DNA of 64,000 bases. Source: Anaerolineae bacterium (GTDB lineage Bacteria > Chloroflexota > Anaerolineae > UBA4142 > SHND01). A model generated the notes under the pieces. The model searched no databases. It was not told the origin of the DNA and saw only the letters and a program-made list of their open reading frames with translations. Position numbers and translations under genes: made by a program. Shown one piece after another: positions 27,595 through 36,413 of the stretch; the first letter of the stretch is position 1, and each line of letters begins with the position of its first letter. Location: the NCBI GenBank assembly GCA_021463195.1, contig JAJTXZ010000008.1, positions 37,946 through 101,945 of the forward strand, read 5' to 3'.

Positions 27595-28641
27595 TCAGGA
27601 CGCTTGAACGGCGCCGCTATGCAAACGCAATCCCGCGTTAAAAAGGACGCGCGCGCCGCTTTGCTCAAAATGAAACACCATGCGTTTGAGGCCTTCCGCC
27701 TCCAAAACGCGCGTCACACCCTCTTGCGCTTCCGGCGCGCAAAACAACATCAAAAATCCGCCGCCGCCCGCGCCCGCGATTTTACCGCCGCGCGCGCCAT
27801 TTGCCCGCGCCAATTCATACAGCGCGTCAATCCGCGCGTTCGAGACATTTGCGGCAAAACGTTTTTTGCGCATCCATGATTCGTGCAGAATCTCGCCCAC
27901 CACATCCACTTGACCGCGTTCCAGCGCGTTATGCGTTGCGTATGCCATTTCTTTGACCGCGTGCAGCGCGTCCAACACCTGCGGGTCCTGTTTTTCGCTC
28001 GCGGCTTTTTGTTGGCTTAGAATGTGCGCGGCGGCGCGCGTGCGCCCGGTATAAAAAAGCATCAGTCGCTGTTCGAGCTGCGCGCGCGTTTGCGGCGCGA
28101 GCGCGAGCGGCGTCACGGTCGTCCGCGCCGCGTCGAAATCAATCCGATTCAAGCCGCCAAACGCTGCCGCGTATTGATCTTGTTTGCCAATCGGTTCGCC
28201 CAGCTTTTCAATTTCAATAAAAGAAGCCAGTTCGGCGATTTCGTAAGGCGTTGACCGCAGACCTTGCGCTGTCGTAAGCGCTTTGATAATCGCGACGGTC
28301 ACAGTGGAGGACGAACCCAATCCCGTGCCCGGAGGGATTTCGGACGCCAAAAACATCGAGACGCCGCGCGTAACTCCAAAGTGATGGAGAATCGCGCGCG
28401 GTAGACTCAAATCGCCTTCGCCAAAAAAGGTCCGGTCAGACGCGGTTTTCTGACGATAAAAGGTTTGATAATCCGAAGAAGTGATTTGCAGCGTCGGATC
28501 GGGACTCGGCTGCAAAATCACATAAAAATATTTGTCAATCGAAGCGCTGATGACGCAACCGCCAAATTTTTCATAATATGCGGAGAGGTCGGTGCCGCCA
28601 CCCGCTAGCGAGATTCGGACTGGAGCGCGGGCTATCAACAT
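27595..28641 (-). CDS. GHMP-family sugar kinase (HddA-like)
   Basis: A 348-residue GHMP kinase. ARAPVRISLAGGGTDLSAYY is the substrate-binding N-terminus typical of D-glycero-D-manno-heptose 7-phosphate kinase and L-fucose kinase-like members. IPPGTGLGSSSTVTVAIIKA (near 108) is the ATP-binding motif 2, and GAGGGGFLMLF (near 290) the third GHMP motif. It would phosphorylate a sugar or sugar phosphate to make a nucleotide-sugar precursor. No heptose isomerase or nucleotidyltransferase is in the window, so heptose is only the family default. There is no Shine-Dalgarno in the short stretch between a possible -10 and the ATG. It lies 67 bp upstream of the degenerate phosphoglycosyl transferase. Confidence 0.88.
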   Translation of the reverse strand: MLIARAPVRISLAGGGTDLSAYYEKFGGCVISASIDKYFYVILQPSPDPTLQITSSDYQTFYRQKTASDRTFFGEGDLSLPRAILHHFGVTRGVSMFLASEIPPGTGLGSSSTVTVAIIKALTTAQGLRSTPYEIAELASFIEIEKLGEPIGKQDQYAAAFGGLNRIDFDAARTTVTPLALAPQTRAQLEQRLMLFYTGRTRAAAHILSQQKAASEKQDPQVLDALHAVKEMAYATHNALERGQVDVVGEILHESWMRKKRFAANVSNARIDALYELARANGARGGKIAGAGGGGFLMLFCAPEAQEGVTRVLEAEGLKRMVFHFEQSGARVLFNAGLRLHSGAVQAS

Positions 28642-28649
28642 TGCACGTT

Positions 28650-28677
28650 AGAATACCTTTTTTTCAAAAAAGAGCAA
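28650..28677 (-). promoter_or_regulatory. Candidate promoter immediately upstream of the GHMP kinase
   Basis: On the minus strand TTGCTC (28677-28672), a 16-bp spacer and TATTCT (28655-28650), with only 8 nt between the -10 box and the ATG at 28641. If real, the transcript would be essentially leaderless. Confidence 0.3.
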
Positions 28678-28742
28678 TAAAACGCATTTCAAAAGCATGG
28701 CGCGATAAAAACAGGCGAACGTTGAAACTAGCTGCGCGCGCG

Positions 28743-29891
28743 TCAAACGGTGACGCGCAAAGCGCCGCGCGCCAACATAGCCGCTTCCGCCGCCGCGTAA
28801 TAATCGCGCAAGCCGGGTTGTTCTAGCGCCCACGCAATATATTCGTCCGCGATTTCGTCCACACGTTTCGTCGGCGTCCAGCCCAACGCTTTTAATTTGG
28901 AAACATCCGAGACGATATGCCGCGTATCGCCAAAACGATACAAGCCGGGAATTTGCGGCGCAAGGTTGGAATTGATTTTACGCGCGAGCAATTCCGCGTA
29001 TTCCAAAACAGTGACGGGGCGTTCGCCGCCGACATTGTACACTTGGTAATCGGTGCGCGCGTCTTGCAACATCAAAAGATTCGCGCGCGCGACATCGCCG
29101 ACATAGACGTAATCGCGTACTTGCAAACCATCCTCGTAACACACGGGCGGATTGCCTGCCAGCAGGCGTTGGGTGAAATTACGCAAGATGCCGGAATAGG
29201 CATTGCGAAATGATTGACGTTTGCCCTGCACGATGGAATAGCGCAGGCACGTCGTAGGAATGTTGTAACGTCGTCCAAGATTGAGCGCCACCATTTCTTG
29301 CGTGTACTTGCTCATCGCGTACTGATTGTGAGGATTGACTTGCGTTTCGTCCGTCAGCGCCCATTCCATCGTCACGCTACAGACAGGACAATATACTTCC
29401 CATTCGCGCCGTTTGAGCTGCGTTTCGGGACGCAGCATGGGATAAAAATTTTCCGCATGCAGAGTATGGCTGCCGCTGCGCCTATCGGGATGTCGGCGAC
29501 AAACATATTTTCCCTCGCCATACGTCGCTTGCGAACTGGCGACAATGACCTTTTGAATCGGCAATCTGTCTTCCACAATCGTTTCGTACAGCAACGCCGT
29601 GCCAACGGTATTGACGTGAAAAAATTTCGAGAAATCGGTGAGATAATCTTGATAGGCGGCGAGATGAATCACCGCGTCCACATCGCGCAGCGCGCGTTTC
29701 CACGCGTTCGCGTCGCGCGCATCGCCGCGCAAAAATTCCGCTTCGCGCGGAACATAAGCCGGCAAGCTAGTGGCATCATGCACAGGCGGCGCAAGCGAAT
29801 CCAAGATGCGCGTCGTATAACCTTTTTGTAAAAGCAAATCTACCGTGTGCGAACCGATAAAACCCGCCCCACCCGTAACGAGGACTCTCAT
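28743..29891 (-). CDS. SDR sugar-nucleotide epimerase with Cys/His insertion (paralogue)
   Basis: A 382-residue extended SDR enzyme starting at the ATG at 29891 (MRVLVTGGAGFIG). The open frame continues upstream but without recognisable sequence, and the NAD motif fixes the start. The catalytic Ser region is ASSQATYGEG, and the YXXXK pair is Y191/K195 (QYAMSK). The insertion between them carries C131-R-R-H134 and C168-P-V-C171, like the paralogue at 9234-10349. C-terminal markers VRDYVYVGDVARANL and YNVGG are standard for sugar epimerases. The substrate is unknown (dTDP-rhamnose 4-epimerase-like by architecture). It lies 50 bp from the upstream oxidoreductase. Confidence 0.86.
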   Translation of the reverse strand: MRVLVTGGAGFIGSHTVDLLLQKGYTTRILDSLAPPVHDATSLPAYVPREAEFLRGDARDANAWKRALRDVDAVIHLAAYQDYLTDFSKFFHVNTVGTALLYETIVEDRLPIQKVIVASSQATYGEGKYVCRRHPDRRSGSHTLHAENFYPMLRPETQLKRREWEVYCPVCSVTMEWALTDETQVNPHNQYAMSKYTQEMVALNLGRRYNIPTTCLRYSIVQGKRQSFRNAYSGILRNFTQRLLAGNPPVCYEDGLQVRDYVYVGDVARANLLMLQDARTDYQVYNVGGERPVTVLEYAELLARKINSNLAPQIPGLYRFGDTRHIVSDVSKLKALGWTPTKRVDEIADEYIAWALEQPGLRDYYAAAEAAMLARGALRVTV

Positions 29892-29941
29892 CGCATTTTC
29901 TCGTAGAACATTTTTAAAAATTTTGGAATGCGCCGCCGCGA

Positions 29942-30967
29942 CTATGCTAACGCGACACGCGCTGAATTGTTTTCGATAGAGGCGCACGCCGCCTCTAAAA
30001 TTTGAACCACGGCAACGCCTTCGTCCGCGCTGGCGCGCGGTTTGCTCCCCGCGCGAATACATTCCAAAAAATGCGCGCACTCGGCGCGGAGAGGCTCGCC
30101 CCCCGACAGCAGCACATTTTTAATTTCGCCCGGCTTGTAAAACAGTTCTTTGCTCTCGCTGTCACTCAAGCCGATGCGACTGTCTTGGCCCTGGTCAACA
30201 TGACGCAGTTTATCGTGCATCTGCATATCGTCAAAGTGCAATGACCCGTGACTGCCTGCCACAAAAAAGCGCCGCGTCTTTTCAGGTGACAGCCAACTGA
30301 CATGATGCTGCGCCATACTGTCATCCGCGAAATGAATATGCAAGAACGCGGCATCAATCAAATGCGGATGCAGATAGCGTCCGCCAAACGCGGTCACCGC
30401 AATCGGTTTTTGCTGCCATACGTCGAGTAGAATCGCAAGGTCATGCACCGCCAAATCCCAAATCACATTCACTTCCGACGCGGGCGGGCCCAAATTCACG
30501 CGCGACGATTCAGCGTAACACAGTTTTCCAATCACGTCCGCATGGACCAATTCGCGCATTCGCATAATCGCGGGATTGTACACAAAAATATGTCCGACGG
30601 CGACAACGCGTTTCGCAGCACGGCCCGCGTCGGCAATCTCTTGCGCGTGAAGCGTTGTGTCCGCCAATGGTTTTTCGACAAAGACATGTTTGCCTGCCGC
30701 GAGAACGCGCAGCGCAAGGTCGCGATGCGTCGAAACGGGCGTTGCCAGCACAACCGCGTCCACGCGCGCGTCGGAGAGGACAACGTTGAAATCGTCGGTC
30801 AGTGGAATTTCCGGAAAGCGCTCGTGAATGAATTGCAAGCGTCCCGGTTTTTTGTCACAAACCCAATGCACGGAACAATCGTCAAGGGAAGCGAAATTGC
30901 GAATGAGATTTGGACCCCAATATCCTGCGCCGAGCAGCGCGACGCCAAGCGGTTCGCGTTGTGTCAT
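29942..30967 (-). CDS. Gfo/Idh/MocA oxidoreductase (WbpB/WlbA-like)
   Basis: A protein of about 341 residues with an N-terminal Rossmann domain, GVALLGAGYWGPNLIRNFAS (GxGxxG). The characteristic Gfo/Idh catalytic segment follows as AAGKHVFVEKPLADT (EKP). The pairing with a WbpD-like acetyltransferase two genes upstream points to the 3-oxidation of UDP-GlcNAcA in UDP-2,3-diacetamido-2,3-dideoxyuronate synthesis. In that pathway WbpB/WlbA works with the aminotransferase WbpE/WlbC. An in-frame TTG two codons upstream of the ATG is an alternative start. It sits about 6 bp after the stop of the phosphoglycosyl transferase. The substrate is inferred from family and context. Confidence 0.85.
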   Translation of the reverse strand: MTQREPLGVALLGAGYWGPNLIRNFASLDDCSVHWVCDKKPGRLQFIHERFPEIPLTDDFNVVLSDARVDAVVLATPVSTHRDLALRVLAAGKHVFVEKPLADTTLHAQEIADAGRAAKRVVAVGHIFVYNPAIMRMRELVHADVIGKLCYAESSRVNLGPPASEVNVIWDLAVHDLAILLDVWQQKPIAVTAFGGRYLHPHLIDAAFLHIHFADDSMAQHHVSWLSPEKTRRFFVAGSHGSLHFDDMQMHDKLRHVDQGQDSRIGLSDSESKELFYKPGEIKNVLLSGGEPLRAECAHFLECIRAGSKPRASADEGVAVVQILEAACASIENNSARVALA

Positions 30968-30973
30968 GATCAA

Positions 30974-31801
30974 TTATTTGCCGCCTTCGCCGCGCAATAT
31001 CACGCGCAGCGTTTCCCACATCCATTTCAAATCGCCGCCGAACGAACGCGTCAAGCCGTAATAGACATCCATCGCCAAACCTTCGGTTAACGGAACGCGC
31101 GCGCGGCCCACCACTTGCCACACACCCGTCAATCCCGGCGGCACAGCGAAACGTCGCGCCGCCCACGCGGGAAACATTTCCGCCTCGTACGGCAGACACG
31201 GGCGCGGACCGACCAACGCCATATCGCCGCGAAACACATTCCACAGCTGCGGCAATTCGTCGAGCGAGTATTTGCGGAGGAACGCGCCGAGGGGGGTCAC
31301 GCGCGATCCATCAATCACTTTGCCTTGATGCTGTCCCTGCGCGAACGCGCGAAATTGTTCGCGGCGCGCGCTTTCATCTTGCGTTTGCGCCAGAACGCGC
31401 ATGGAACGAAATTTGCGCCACACAAACGGTTGGCATCCTTGCCCCACCACCGTCGTCGCGTAAAAAATGGGCCCCGGCGAAGAAAGTTTCACGAGCAGCG
31501 CGAGCAGCGCAAAAAGCGGCGATAGCGCGAGCAATGCCGCGCCGGACAAAATTATATCGCGCGTACGATAAAGCCATTCGGGTTGTGATGAGCGCGGCGT
31601 GAACACAATCCATCTCTGTTCGTCGCGTTCCACGCCAACGCGTTGAATCAAGTTAGCAAAGAGCGCGCCATTCAACCAAACGCGCTGCCCCGCCGCGCGC
31701 GCGGTTTCAACGCGCGCCCATACCGCTTCCGGATCATTTCCGTCCGCGTCAAAAAAAACTTCTGTCGCGCGGCTTGGCGCGGCGACTGCCGATTCAAACA
31801 T
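30974..31801 (-). CDS. Phosphoglycosyl transferase, short form (catalytically intact)
   Basis: A 275-residue enzyme with an N-terminal soluble stretch (1-75), one membrane segment (LSGAALLALSPLFALLALLV) and the catalytic domain. Motifs are SPGPIFYATTVVGQ, WRKFRSMRV, YSLDELPQLWNVFRGDMALV with Asp181/Glu182, and GPRPCLPYE. It lacks the four-helix N-terminal module of the 473-residue paralogue, so it resembles the small PglC/WcaJ C-terminal type. It primes undecaprenyl phosphate with a sugar phosphate. The context with WbpB- and WbpD-like enzymes suggests an N-acetylated amino sugar, which is inference. It overlaps the upstream acetyltransferase gene by 8 bp. Confidence 0.9.
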   Translation of the reverse strand: MFESAVAAPSRATEVFFDADGNDPEAVWARVETARAAGQRVWLNGALFANLIQRVGVERDEQRWIVFTPRSSQPEWLYRTRDIILSGAALLALSPLFALLALLVKLSSPGPIFYATTVVGQGCQPFVWRKFRSMRVLAQTQDESARREQFRAFAQGQHQGKVIDGSRVTPLGAFLRKYSLDELPQLWNVFRGDMALVGPRPCLPYEAEMFPAWAARRFAVPPGLTGVWQVVGRARVPLTEGLAMDVYYGLTRSFGGDLKWMWETLRVILRGEGGK

Positions 31802-32396
31802 CTTTGGTTTCTAATTGCAGCTGCGCGTCATTTTGTTTGAACACGCGTTGACAATGTATACACTTTGCCATTTTCTCGCGCAAGGTTGGCAATGGATTTC
31901 CGCACACGCATACCCAGCCATGCTGCCGCGCGGGATTGCCATAAAAGAGCGCGAAATCCAGCACATTGCGCGTGACGACCGCGCCCGCGCCAATCAACGC
32001 ATAGCGCCCGATTGTGATGCCGCACAAGAGCGTCGCGTTGGCGCCGATGCTCGCGCCTTGGCCGATGACGGTGCGCGCATATTCAGCATGATAAATTTTT
32101 GCGCGCGGAAAAAGATCATTCGTAAACGCGACGTTCGGTCCGATAAAAACGCGGTCTTGTATCGTAAGCCCTTGCCACAACGCGACGCCATTTTTTATTA
32201 CCACATCATCGCCGATGACTACGCCGCTTTCGACAAAGCAGTGGTCGCCGATGTTGCAATTCGCGCCAATCACCGCGCCTTTCAGCACATGCGCGAAAGC
32301 CCAAATGCGCGTGTCATCGCCAATGGTTTCGCTTTCGACGAGCGCGGTGGGATGTTCAAAGTGATTCACGTAGGGGTACTTGTCTTTGCGGCGCAA
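31794..32396 (-). CDS. Hexapeptide-repeat N-acetyltransferase (WbpD/WlbB-like) with Cys-rich tail
   Basis: A 200-residue left-handed beta-helix acyltransferase. Hexapeptide units run from about residue 18 (ALVESETIGDDTRIWAFAHV) to about 150 (GAGAVVTRNVL), and GNPARQHGWVCVCG is the family-typical C-terminal turn. This branch acetylates the 3-amino group of UDP-GlcNAc(3NH2)A in di-N-acetylated uronate synthesis. The C-terminus carries CVCG...CIHC, which looks like a zinc ribbon. The chosen ATG makes a 41-bp overlap with the upstream gene; a GTG at 32369 would reduce it. It is co-directional with the WbpB-like gene at 29942. Confidence 0.86.
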   Translation of the reverse strand: MRRKDKYPYVNHFEHPTALVESETIGDDTRIWAFAHVLKGAVIGANCNIGDHCFVESGVVIGDDVVIKNGVALWQGLTIQDRVFIGPNVAFTNDLFPRAKIYHAEYARTVIGQGASIGANATLLCGITIGRYALIGAGAVVTRNVLDFALFYGNPARQHGWVCVCGNPLPTLREKMAKCIHCQRVFKQNDAQLQLETKDV

Positions 32397-33492
32397 TCAT
32401 TTGCGACGAGAGCGCTTCGTACGCGTCCGTGACTCGCTCCCATGAAAAATGGTCAATGATACGCTGTCGAGCTTTTTGTTTATATTGCGTTACTTGGGCG
32501 GGCTGGGCAAGCAGCTGCGCCATCTGCGCGCGTAATGCGGCGGCATCGCCTTTAGGAAAACGCGGTCCTGCATCCGCGAGCGTGCCATCCATTTCAGGCA
32601 AATCGCTGCCAATGATACAACAACCATACGCCATCGCTTGCAAAAGCGCCGGCGAGGTTCCGTCAACCAACAAGGGATGAATATAGAGATAGCAGTTGGC
32701 GAGCAATTCGCGATAGGCGTTCCCATATAAATAGCCCAGAAAATGAATCCGCGAATCTTGAGTGCTTTGCAGGCGAGCTTTGTATTCGCTCATGTACGGC
32801 GTATCCCCAACAATCACCAGCGGCATCTCGGTCTCTAACTTTTCATACGCCTCAACAAGGGTGTGAACTCCTTTATCAGGCACAAGCGCCGCAACTTGCA
32901 AGATGTATTGATTCGGCGCGAGACCGTAATGCGCCAACGCTTTACGCGTAACGGGCAAGTTGAGGTCCGCGCCATAACCGACGAGCGCGGTCTCGCGCGC
33001 ATACGCGGTCCGAAATAATTCTTGGACCTGCACATTATCGGAAATGATTTCATCGGCGAAACGCGCGGCGGCGGGAAACGAGGCGCGAAAGGCGAGGCGC
33101 GCGGCTCTGCCCCATTTTGGACGTTGCCAATCGGGACCATCCACAATCAATAATGATTTGGCGCCGCGCCCGGTCAGTTTGAACATTGGAAATAAAAGCG
33201 CGTTGCCGACACCGTGAAAATGCACGACATCAAATTGCCGCCGCGCCATATCCACCAGCGCCAAAAAGGTGTGACTCAGCAAGTCAAAATTCAAAGTATT
33301 GAGCGAAGGCAAAACAATGCGTCGCATTCCTTTGTAAAATTCTTGTCCTCCGAGCGGGTCGCGATGCTTGCGACAATACACGGTAACGTGATGGCCGCGT
33401 TCCACCAAGCGCGCGCCGATTTCTTCTACCGCTGTTTCCGAACCACCAAAGTTTGCGGGAATCCCGCGAATACCCAACATGCCGATTCGCAT
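32356..33492 (-). CDS. Glycosyltransferase family 4 with DUF1972-type N-terminus
   Basis: A 378-residue GT-B protein. MRIGMLGIRGIPANFGGSET is the signature N-terminus of the DUF1972/GT4 group, often annotated as rhamnosyltransferases. The donor domain has YILQVAALVPDKGVHTLVEA, and the acceptor or membrane side has HFHGVGNALLFPMFKLTG. The C-terminal segment LLVDGTSPALLQAMAYGC replaces the strict EX7E. It overlaps the acetyltransferase downstream and lies 65 bp after the next GT4 gene. Cytoplasmic; the sugar is not predictable. Confidence 0.88.
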   Translation of the reverse strand: MRIGMLGIRGIPANFGGSETAVEEIGARLVERGHHVTVYCRKHRDPLGGQEFYKGMRRIVLPSLNTLNFDLLSHTFLALVDMARRQFDVVHFHGVGNALLFPMFKLTGRGAKSLLIVDGPDWQRPKWGRAARLAFRASFPAAARFADEIISDNVQVQELFRTAYARETALVGYGADLNLPVTRKALAHYGLAPNQYILQVAALVPDKGVHTLVEAYEKLETEMPLVIVGDTPYMSEYKARLQSTQDSRIHFLGYLYGNAYRELLANCYLYIHPLLVDGTSPALLQAMAYGCCIIGSDLPEMDGTLADAGPRFPKGDAAALRAQMAQLLAQPAQVTQYKQKARQRIIDHFSWERVTDAYEALSSQMIAPQRQVPLRESL

Positions 33493-33557
33493 TATTTCGC
33501 TCCATCCAGAAAATAGATTGACTATCTTTATAACATCATTTAGCCAGAAGGCGTGTT

Positions 33558-34703
33558 CTACAAGTTTAGCGCCGGCGCGGCGGCAACCGCCGCATAGATG
33601 TCAAGAACTTGGCGCGCCGAGCGCGTCCACGAGAAATTCTGCGCGCGGGCGAGCCCGGCAGCCGCTGCCGCGCGCCGCGCGCTTTCGGAAGCAAGCAAGC
33701 GCTTGATGACAGCCGCGAGCTCGTCAACATTCCCCGGCTCGAACATCAACCCCGCGTCACCTACAACCTCGGGCAGCGAACTCGCGTTTGTCGTAATCAC
33801 GGGCGTCCCACATGCCATTGCCTCTAAAGCAGGCAAACCGAATCCTTCAAAGATAGAGGGATAGACGACAAGTTCGGCGGCAGAGATAACGGCGGGTAAA
33901 TCTTGGTCGGGGACAATGCCGATGAAACGGACACGGGCTTCCAGTCCACCGACACGCACAAGGGCGCGCAATTCTTTGTCAGCGCTGCCCGCGCGCCCAG
34001 CAATAATAAGTTGCGGTTTGATTTCGTTCTGCGTCAATAAATTTTGATACGCCTGAATCAATACGTCAACGCCTTTGCGCGGATCGGCGCGTCCAAAAAA
34101 CAAAATAAAGGATTCAGGCAACGCATAACGCGTTTGCGCCGCTTTCAAGATGGCTAAATCTTGCACTGGTCGAAAATGCGATTCAATGCCCGGTTGAACG
34201 ACATGAATCTTGCGCGCATCCACTTGATAGCGTTGCGCGATATCTTGGCGCGAGAATTCAGAAAGCGTCAAAATCTGATTCGCCCGGCGCGCGGCGGCGC
34301 GGATGAGACGCGGCAAGAACAATCTTTCGGACGGACGAAAAAACTCGGGATAATGTTCGTAGCAGAGGTCGTGAATCGAAACGACTGTTTTGCAATTCAA
34401 GCCAAGCGGCAAAAAAAACTGCCCGTGAAAAATGTCAAGTTGGTCTCGACGTTGGGCAACCGGGAGACTAACAAAATTTCGCGTCAGCGCAGAATGGAAA
34501 AAGAAATTTCGGGCGTGAAAATTTTTTCCCGCACCGTTCCATCTGATTGTAGCGGCGCGGTTGGCGGTATAGAGTAAATAATTATTTTTGTGGTCAACCT
34601 TGCTCAAGCCCTCCAGCAGCCCGCGAATGTAGGAATGATTCCCGGTGCCGACGGCTGCGAGCGCGTGCGCGTCAATGCCAATCTTTAAGATGCGATTAGA
34701 CAA
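33558..34703 (-). CDS. Glycosyltransferase family 4
   Basis: A 381-residue GT-B enzyme. KIGIDAHALAAVGTGNHSYI gives the glycine-containing loop, and VVSIHDLCYEHYPEFFRPSE is a segment common in the mannosyltransferase-like GT4 branch. The donor domain shows FILFFGRADPRKGVDVLIQA and the EX7E motif EGFGLPALE followed by AMACGTP. Length is typical. Codon use is like the neighbours, but the G+C is slightly lower here and rightwards to about 43 kb, which may reflect a separately acquired module. It is 13 bp from the upstream acyltransferase. Confidence 0.9.
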   Translation of the reverse strand: MSNRILKIGIDAHALAAVGTGNHSYIRGLLEGLSKVDHKNNYLLYTANRAATIRWNGAGKNFHARNFFFHSALTRNFVSLPVAQRRDQLDIFHGQFFLPLGLNCKTVVSIHDLCYEHYPEFFRPSERLFLPRLIRAAARRANQILTLSEFSRQDIAQRYQVDARKIHVVQPGIESHFRPVQDLAILKAAQTRYALPESFILFFGRADPRKGVDVLIQAYQNLLTQNEIKPQLIIAGRAGSADKELRALVRVGGLEARVRFIGIVPDQDLPAVISAAELVVYPSIFEGFGLPALEAMACGTPVITTNASSLPEVVGDAGLMFEPGNVDELAAVIKRLLASESARRAAAAAGLARAQNFSWTRSARQVLDIYAAVAAAPALNL

Positions 34704-34716
34704 AAGGATTCTCCAA

Positions 34717-35460
34717 CTAGGTGTTGTCTGGCACGAGCGTATCTTTTTGCGGCTGCCCGCGTTGCCGCAAAACTTTGGCCGGCACTCCCGCTACCACCGC
34801 GAACGGCGCAATGTCCTTTGTCACCACACTACCCGCTGCAATGACAGCGCCTTTCCCAATCGTCACCCCATCCAGAATCACACTACAAGACCCAATCCAA
34901 CAATCATCCTCAATTCGGATACCAAGCCGCGTGGTGCCTTGTTCGCGTATCGGTTTGTCAGGGTCATCAAACAAATGATTTTCAGCATGCAAGTTGATGC
35001 GTTGTCCAAACTGTACATTGTTTCCGATTTCTATGCCGCCTGCCGCGCCGATGTAGCAATAGGCGCCAATGCCCGTGTCATTTCCGATGCGAATCCCCTT
35101 GCCTAGCTCGCGCATATTACCGGAAACTCGCAACGTCGCATAACGGTCAATCGTCACATTATCGCCAACTGTGACGCCTTCCACCGACAACGCATCAATC
35201 GTCGCATAATCGTCGAGGACGAAACCATTTCCAACACTCAACTGATGTCCATGAAAAATACGCGTCCCCTTTCCAATAAAAATCATCTTGCCGGCATGGC
35301 GCCAAGTCCATTTTTGGAGCGAACCCCGCAAAAACATACTGCCTCTGCGCCCAAGCACAGAAATTACCGAACGCGCATCAATGCCGGCGTCCACATGGTA
35401 GCCCGGGTCTCGTTTGGCGCGCTGCACGAGCTTTTCGATCCAAATTCTCGGCGCGTTCAT
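34717..35460 (-). CDS. Hexapeptide-repeat acyltransferase (WcaF/maltose O-acetyltransferase-like)
   Basis: A 247-residue left-handed beta-helix protein. The start is the ATG at 35460, which overlaps the upstream stop as ATGA. Repeats begin near TRIFHGHQLSVGNGFVLDDY and continue to VIAAGSVVTKDIAPFAVVAG, ending in VPAKVLRQRG. The segment QFGQRINLHAENHLFDD resembles the active-site histidine loop of O-acetyltransferases. It probably adds acetyl or another acyl group to a sugar of the polymer. Nothing visible fixes the acyl group. Confidence 0.86.
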   Translation of the reverse strand: MNAPRIWIEKLVQRAKRDPGYHVDAGIDARSVISVLGRRGSMFLRGSLQKWTWRHAGKMIFIGKGTRIFHGHQLSVGNGFVLDDYATIDALSVEGVTVGDNVTIDRYATLRVSGNMRELGKGIRIGNDTGIGAYCYIGAAGGIEIGNNVQFGQRINLHAENHLFDDPDKPIREQGTTRLGIRIEDDCWIGSCSVILDGVTIGKGAVIAAGSVVTKDIAPFAVVAGVPAKVLRQRGQPQKDTLVPDNT

Positions 35461-36401
35461 TGGCGCAAGTCCAATCTGCTCAATGCCAACGCTTCGCGGA
35501 TATAGCCCCAATGCTTAGCTATCATGCAATCATAAAAAAAACTCGGGGCTGGCTGCCCCACGACCAAAAGGCGTCTGAACGCGGCGAATGGGATTGCGCC
35601 GAAAAAACGAGCTGCCGCGCGAACCAAAATTGAATTGCCGCGTTCTTGGTCCGTCCGCGCAATCGAGCGCCCATTCCAAAACATCCGCTGGCGAATATAT
35701 ATTTTCGTCAGACGTTCTTTTGGAACCCAATGCTTGATTCGCATTTGCGGGTTGTACAAAATTGAATCGCCCTGTTTGTAAAGGCGAAAGCAAAATTCCA
35801 CCTCTTCGCCTGCTAACAAGGACAAGCCGGTGCGACCAAGATCGGTCAAAAAGTCTCCGCGTTTGCAAAAAGTCTCGCGTCGAAATGCCATGTTGCAACC
35901 AAGCGCCGCTTCGTGCGCCTCCATCAAACGCGACTCATTGCCCATAGCGCTAACCGAGACAGCAAATAAGAGGTCAGCGGGGAGCCAGTCAGGTTTTGGA
36001 ATTTCATAATCGCCTGCCACCTCACCCCCTGCGCCGACCACTTGGGGAAAAAGTTGGAACCCTTTTTCGATTTCTTGAACCCACTGCGCGTCCGCAATCG
36101 CATCGTCGTCAATGAACGCAACCACCGCGCCTTGCGCCGCATGAATCCCGGCGTTGCGCGCGCGCGATAGCCCCATCTCTTGAAGAAAAATATATTGAAA
36201 TGGAATTGTCGTTTCTCGTCGCGCCGCCTCCACTATATTCACCGTCTCGTCCGTTGAATTGTTATCCACCACGATAATTTCAAACGGCGGCGGATTTTCC
36301 TGATGCAGCAAGCTCGCCAAACATTTTCGCAAAAAAGCGGCGCGATTAAAGGTGCAGACGACAACACTGACGACGATGGATTCAGTCATTTTGCTAAACA
36401 A
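35457..36401 (-). CDS. Glycosyltransferase family 2
   Basis: A 314-residue GT-A enzyme. VSVVVCTFNRAAFLRKCLAS and FEIIVVDNNSTDETV form the nucleotide-binding half, GLSRARNAGI and VAFIDDDAIAD the metal-binding DXD (DDD), and GEEVEFCFRLYKQGDSILYN the catalytic-base region. MTESI (36389) is an alternative start four codons in. It precedes the acyltransferase with a 4-bp overlap and follows the polymerase by 12 bp. Probably a cytoplasmic repeat-unit glycosyltransferase. Confidence 0.88.
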   Translation of the reverse strand: MFSKMTESIVVSVVVCTFNRAAFLRKCLASLLHQENPPPFEIIVVDNNSTDETVNIVEAARRETTIPFQYIFLQEMGLSRARNAGIHAAQGAVVAFIDDDAIADAQWVQEIEKGFQLFPQVVGAGGEVAGDYEIPKPDWLPADLLFAVSVSAMGNESRLMEAHEAALGCNMAFRRETFCKRGDFLTDLGRTGLSLLAGEEVEFCFRLYKQGDSILYNPQMRIKHWVPKERLTKIYIRQRMFWNGRSIARTDQERGNSILVRAAARFFGAIPFAAFRRLLVVGQPAPSFFYDCMIAKHWGYIREALALSRLDLRQ

Positions 36402-36413
36402 GCCGCGCTGTGG

